Source: Cyclostephanos tholiformis
Lineage: Eukaryota > Bacillariophyta > Thalassiosirophyceae > Thalassiosirales > Thalassiosiraceae
Length of the DNA: 23,887 bases
NCBI GenBank assembly: GCA_036939975.1
Contig: JALLPB010000097.1
Coordinates: 1 to 23,887, forward strand
Direction: 5' to 3'
Shown: positions 20,939 through 23,887 of the stretch, piece by piece
Numbering within the stretch: position 1 is the first letter of the stretch
Layout of the letters: every line of letters begins with the position of its first letter
The notes under the pieces: model-generated
What the model was told of the DNA's origin: nothing
Database searches by the model: none
The model's input: only the letters and a program-made list of their open reading frames with translations
Made by a program: the position numbers and the translations under genes

Positions 20939-21898
20939 TCTTTTGATGTTTGGTTTAAATTGTCATTTTTTTCTGTAACTGTGTTTGCTCTCCAGCTATT
21001 TTAAGGCTTAGTGATGAAAATCAGTTTAGAGAACAAAATGTCCCGCGTTGTGTAGCTAGCCCCAGTCCAGCACACAAACAAGGTGTATATTCGTCAACAT
21101 TTTGGACTGACGGCGTTGGAAACCGAGGCAGACCTGAAGGACGTCAATCGATGTTTCAAGGAGATCTGAAACGGATGTATCCAGTGCGTTGTGATCATAC
21201 CTTGATGTTCTCGACGTGGATATGTGGACATGTCACGTTGACCTACACGAGATTCACATAGGCATCAACCATTTTTCCTCCACCTTGCGGCGCATTTCTC
21301 TCAATTCGTTCTGATCTCGATCTCCCAAATATTGCCCTGTACGTCATGTCGACTCCTTCGGGCTCCGACGAGTCTCCATGGCCCAAACCTGAGCATTTAT
21401 TGACGCCTCCCTCCACGCGTTGTACAATTTCGATTCCGCCCTGCGTTTCTGCATCTTACCGAGGGCAACGCTCGAGTCAGTACTCCACAAACCCTATCGA
21501 CGCGGAGTGACTCGTAAATTCTCATCGCCTCCGAGAATTTGGACATGTCGAGCTCGACGATTAAGAACAGCCAGAAAGTGGAACCTGCATTACATAGGGT
21601 TATCATTAAGTAGAACTATCTTTTGGTCAACAGAGTCTCAACGTGAAGTGCACATGTGCGATTACATTCCATCAAAACGGTCCAATTACTCAGTCTGAGA
21701 GAAATTTAAGATGATATATGTCGTTACTCTATTCTCCCCGAGGAGAGGGGCGAACGCATTTCCAACACATATGTAGCTGTGACCATTATGTGACTGAACG
21801 AAGCGAAACGAAATTCGATGGAAACTGAAATAATGCATGATTTCGATTTGACATATTTCATCATCGTAGCGTCTGACAGGGGCGACACCCTCCGTCGG
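20939..21898. other. Region with only coding-like fragments
   Basis: About 960 bp with no complete gene. On the minus strand, 21546-21481 reads MSKFSEAMRIYESLRVDR, and 21467-21331 another open stretch with KMQKRRAESKLYNAWREASI, continuing in a shifted frame to about 21247. On the plus strand, about 21070-21163 reads VYIRQHFGLTALETEADLKD, ending in TGA. These may be remnants or unplaced exons; none could be joined into a supported model. Confidence 0.35.
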
Positions 21899-23887
21899 TC
21901 AGATGCCGCCGGACAAGTCTTCTTCGACCTCCGAGAGGGCGCAGTTGAAGAACTTGGGTCTGCCGTCCGCGGTCCGAACGAGAGAAATGTTCAATTGAAG
22001 CTTTGCATCGAGGAGGATGGATAAACGACTTAAGATCATTCCTTCACGAATACGAAGGAAAAACTGATATGTCTCCACCGCCCACTACTCACCACCTGAT
22101 TCTTCCGACGGGTATGCCGCACCCGTCCCGTCCAATGATCTCCCGAATGTGCCCCCGATGCATTCGCGTCCGCACCCCCCTTGCCATGATCGAGGCGTCC
22201 TTCGCCGTTCGACGCATCGTTGCCGCTGGATGACTCCTCGGCGGTGCTCCTTGTCAAGTCGCTTCTGACAAACGAGTCGCCAGACGACGAGGACGACGAT
22301 GCGCCGCCACCGCAGTCCGCTGAGGAGGGGGGCGCGGATAGGGGCACCTCCGGAGCGCGAAGCATCCGGCTCATTGCGGCATACACCGTCTCCATATCCT
22401 CCCCGCCAAGGAGGTTGAAGAGCGACAGATGCTGCCTGCTTCGAACTTGTACCTCGGGTGGAGGACCAACCCGGCCGTCATCGTCGGCGGTCGCGCCTCC
22501 GCCGCGCACAGGGTTTTGGCGCGAATCGTCCGAATCATTGTTACCCGCCTTACGCAGCGACGAACGAGCGCCGTGGGAGGCGGAGGTGGACACAGTCGCG
22601 GCGAAGGTTAATGGTCCGGGCTGGGGATGCGGCAATGCGCATTTACGCCTTGGACCGTCCCCCAGGAGCTCGTCCCGCGTGTAGTCGGTTATCCTGAGGA
22701 ATTCCTCGTTACAGTCCACGAACCTGCCGTCGACGCTCGCTATCGAGAGTGCCGCCGCGCAGCTGGCGAATACGGTCCTGTAGTCGATCCCGCGCACGAA
22801 CGACAGGAACTCCTCATCGCTGCCCGTACTAGCGGATCGTACCGACGAGGACGCCGGATCGTCGTCGTCGCTGCGTAAGGACGCGCGGCCGCCGCCGACC
22901 CCTCCACCCATTTTCGGGTGCGTCTGCAGCACCGGGACGCCGGCGCAGGCGGCAAGGGTCGACGCCTTCTCCACGGTCTCCAGGAGCCTCCTGTGCTCCT
23001 CGTCGAGGCTCGCGCTGCGCACCTGCAGGGCGCGAATGTAATTCGCGACCGACACGAGTGTCGAGTATCGATCGGGCTTGAAGCGCACCCCGGCCTCGCT
23101 CAGGACCGACCGCAATTCGATGATTCGCTCCGTGATTTTGTGCGATCGCTCCTGCTCGCGTAGGTTTCGCTCGGACCTGCGATTCCTCCTGTCGAACTCG
23201 TCCTCGGAGACGCCGGTGACGTAGTCGCTGGACTTGGGGGGGGGGCACGACATCGTCCGAGATTGCGGGCCGTTGCTCGACGGGTTCATGGTCGCCGCCG
23301 CCGCCGCCGCCGCCGATGACGACGACGACGACGGCGACGACGCCCGCCCGGCCGCGAGGTCGCGGGATCTCGCGCCCGATGACGACTGAGGTGGTCGGGG
23401 TGCGCTGGGGATCGCGATCGTCCCCGTCCCGAGCGCGGCCGCCGAGGTCACGTACGACGATGGAGCTGGGGCGTCTACGACGGAATTGTTCTCGAATCGC
23501 GTCCGGAAGGCATCCCACGGATCGCTCGACATCGACGACATCGAAGGAGGCGGGGGGATGGGGGGGAAGGACGACGCGTCGACGTCGACGTTCGCTCGCT
23601 GCCGCCGTCGATCTCGGGAATATTGGGACGAACTCAGTTGTAGACTCGTGATCGTCCCCGCCTCCGCCGCCCGCGACATAAGGCTCCCGACGCCCGAGGA
23701 TGTAGGGGTCGTCGGCGGAGGTTGTTTTGGGGAGGGGGCCTGTGGCAATGGCGATGGCAGCGGCAGCGACGGTGGCACGGAGATCATCGACGCGACCTGC
23801 CGATCGGGGGGCAACGACGTGGCGTCGACCCTCCCCGGTAATGCCCCCCCCCCTTCCACCTTCTTTCCTTCCCCCGACGACGTGGTG
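21899..23887 (-). CDS. bHLH-PAS transcription factor (5' end outside the window)
   Basis: Exons at least 23887-22093 and 22000-21899 (92-nt intron, GTGAGT...AAAG, phase 0) code for about 631 visible residues. The frame is open to the window edge, so the N-terminus is missing. A long Pro/Ser/Ala-rich region precedes a bHLH domain (23193-23020): basic part RRNRRSERNLREQERSHKIT, first helix IIELRSVLSEAG, second helix STLVSVANYIRALQ. A PAS domain follows, starting at about 22788 with ALSIASVDGRFVDCNEEFLR; low-complexity inserts split it, and its last strands (LNISLVRTADGRPKFF) lie in the short final exon. Diatoms have a small bHLH-PAS family including RITMO1 (bHLH1a) of Phaeodactylum, a circadian regulator. 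Whether this is its orthologue cannot be told here. It probably acts as a dimeric E-box-binding nuclear regulator. Confidence 0.85.
23280..23400. repeat. Trinucleotide-rich low-complexity coding tract
   Basis: Runs of GCC and GAC triplets (plus strand) inside the bHLH-PAS first exon code for the Ser and Ala homopolymers upstream of the bHLH domain. This is the typical source of length variation in such linkers. Confidence 0.6.

Noticed and set aside
21818..22024. 68-codon plus-strand frame
   Set aside because: Opposite the final exon of the bHLH-PAS gene, which completes the PAS domain.

Overview
The window looks like nuclear DNA from a diatom, probably a centric one. The evidence: genes carry several short GT-AG introns (about 85-190 nt); secreted or plastid precursors have an Ala-Phe signal-peptide junction of the ASAFAP type used by complex red plastids; and the beta-tubulin, SUMO E1, bHLH-PAS and ankyrin-type genes fit a photosynthetic stramenopile. 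Introns were placed by eye from splice consensus, reading-frame continuity and conserved motifs. No RNA genes, CRISPR arrays or complete mobile elements were seen.

Layout. 1-576: no supported gene. 577-3419 (-): three-exon Cys-rich F-box protein. 3749-5158 (+): two-exon beta-strand-rich protein with an Arg/Asp-rich N-terminal half. 5288-5489: tandem pair of about 103 bp. 5729-6810 (+): plastid-targeted NYC1/NOL-like reductase, tail-to-tail with 6836-8381 (-), a four-exon DUF445 membrane protein. 9089-9718 (+): cytochrome b5-like (MAPR) haem-binding protein, tail-to-tail with 9865-11626 (-), a CAX-type Ca2+/H+ exchanger whose last exon needs a one-base frame correction. 12000-13783 (+): five-exon beta-tubulin. 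14491-15948 (+): two-exon membrane-anchored short-chain dehydrogenase. 16090-18312 (-): UBA2, the SUMO E1 catalytic subunit, divergent from 18559-19986 (+), an ankyrin-type protein with an in-frame TGA in its likely N-terminal extension. 20004-20860: degenerate array of about 54 nt units that reads on the minus strand as a broken Gly-rich protein. 21899-23887 (-): bHLH-PAS transcription factor running off the right edge.

Genes strictly alternate as divergent and convergent pairs up to the tubulin, with very short gaps between convergent stops (25 and 146 bp). They do not form one pathway; most are housekeeping or organelle genes. The points most worth a second look are the Gly-rich repeat locus, the TGA in the ankyrin gene, the NYC1/NOL-like reductase in a lineage without chlorophyll b, the CAX frameshift, and a 9-bp motif (ATCTACCTA) found in three divergent promoters. 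I found no convincing undescribed multi-gene system.
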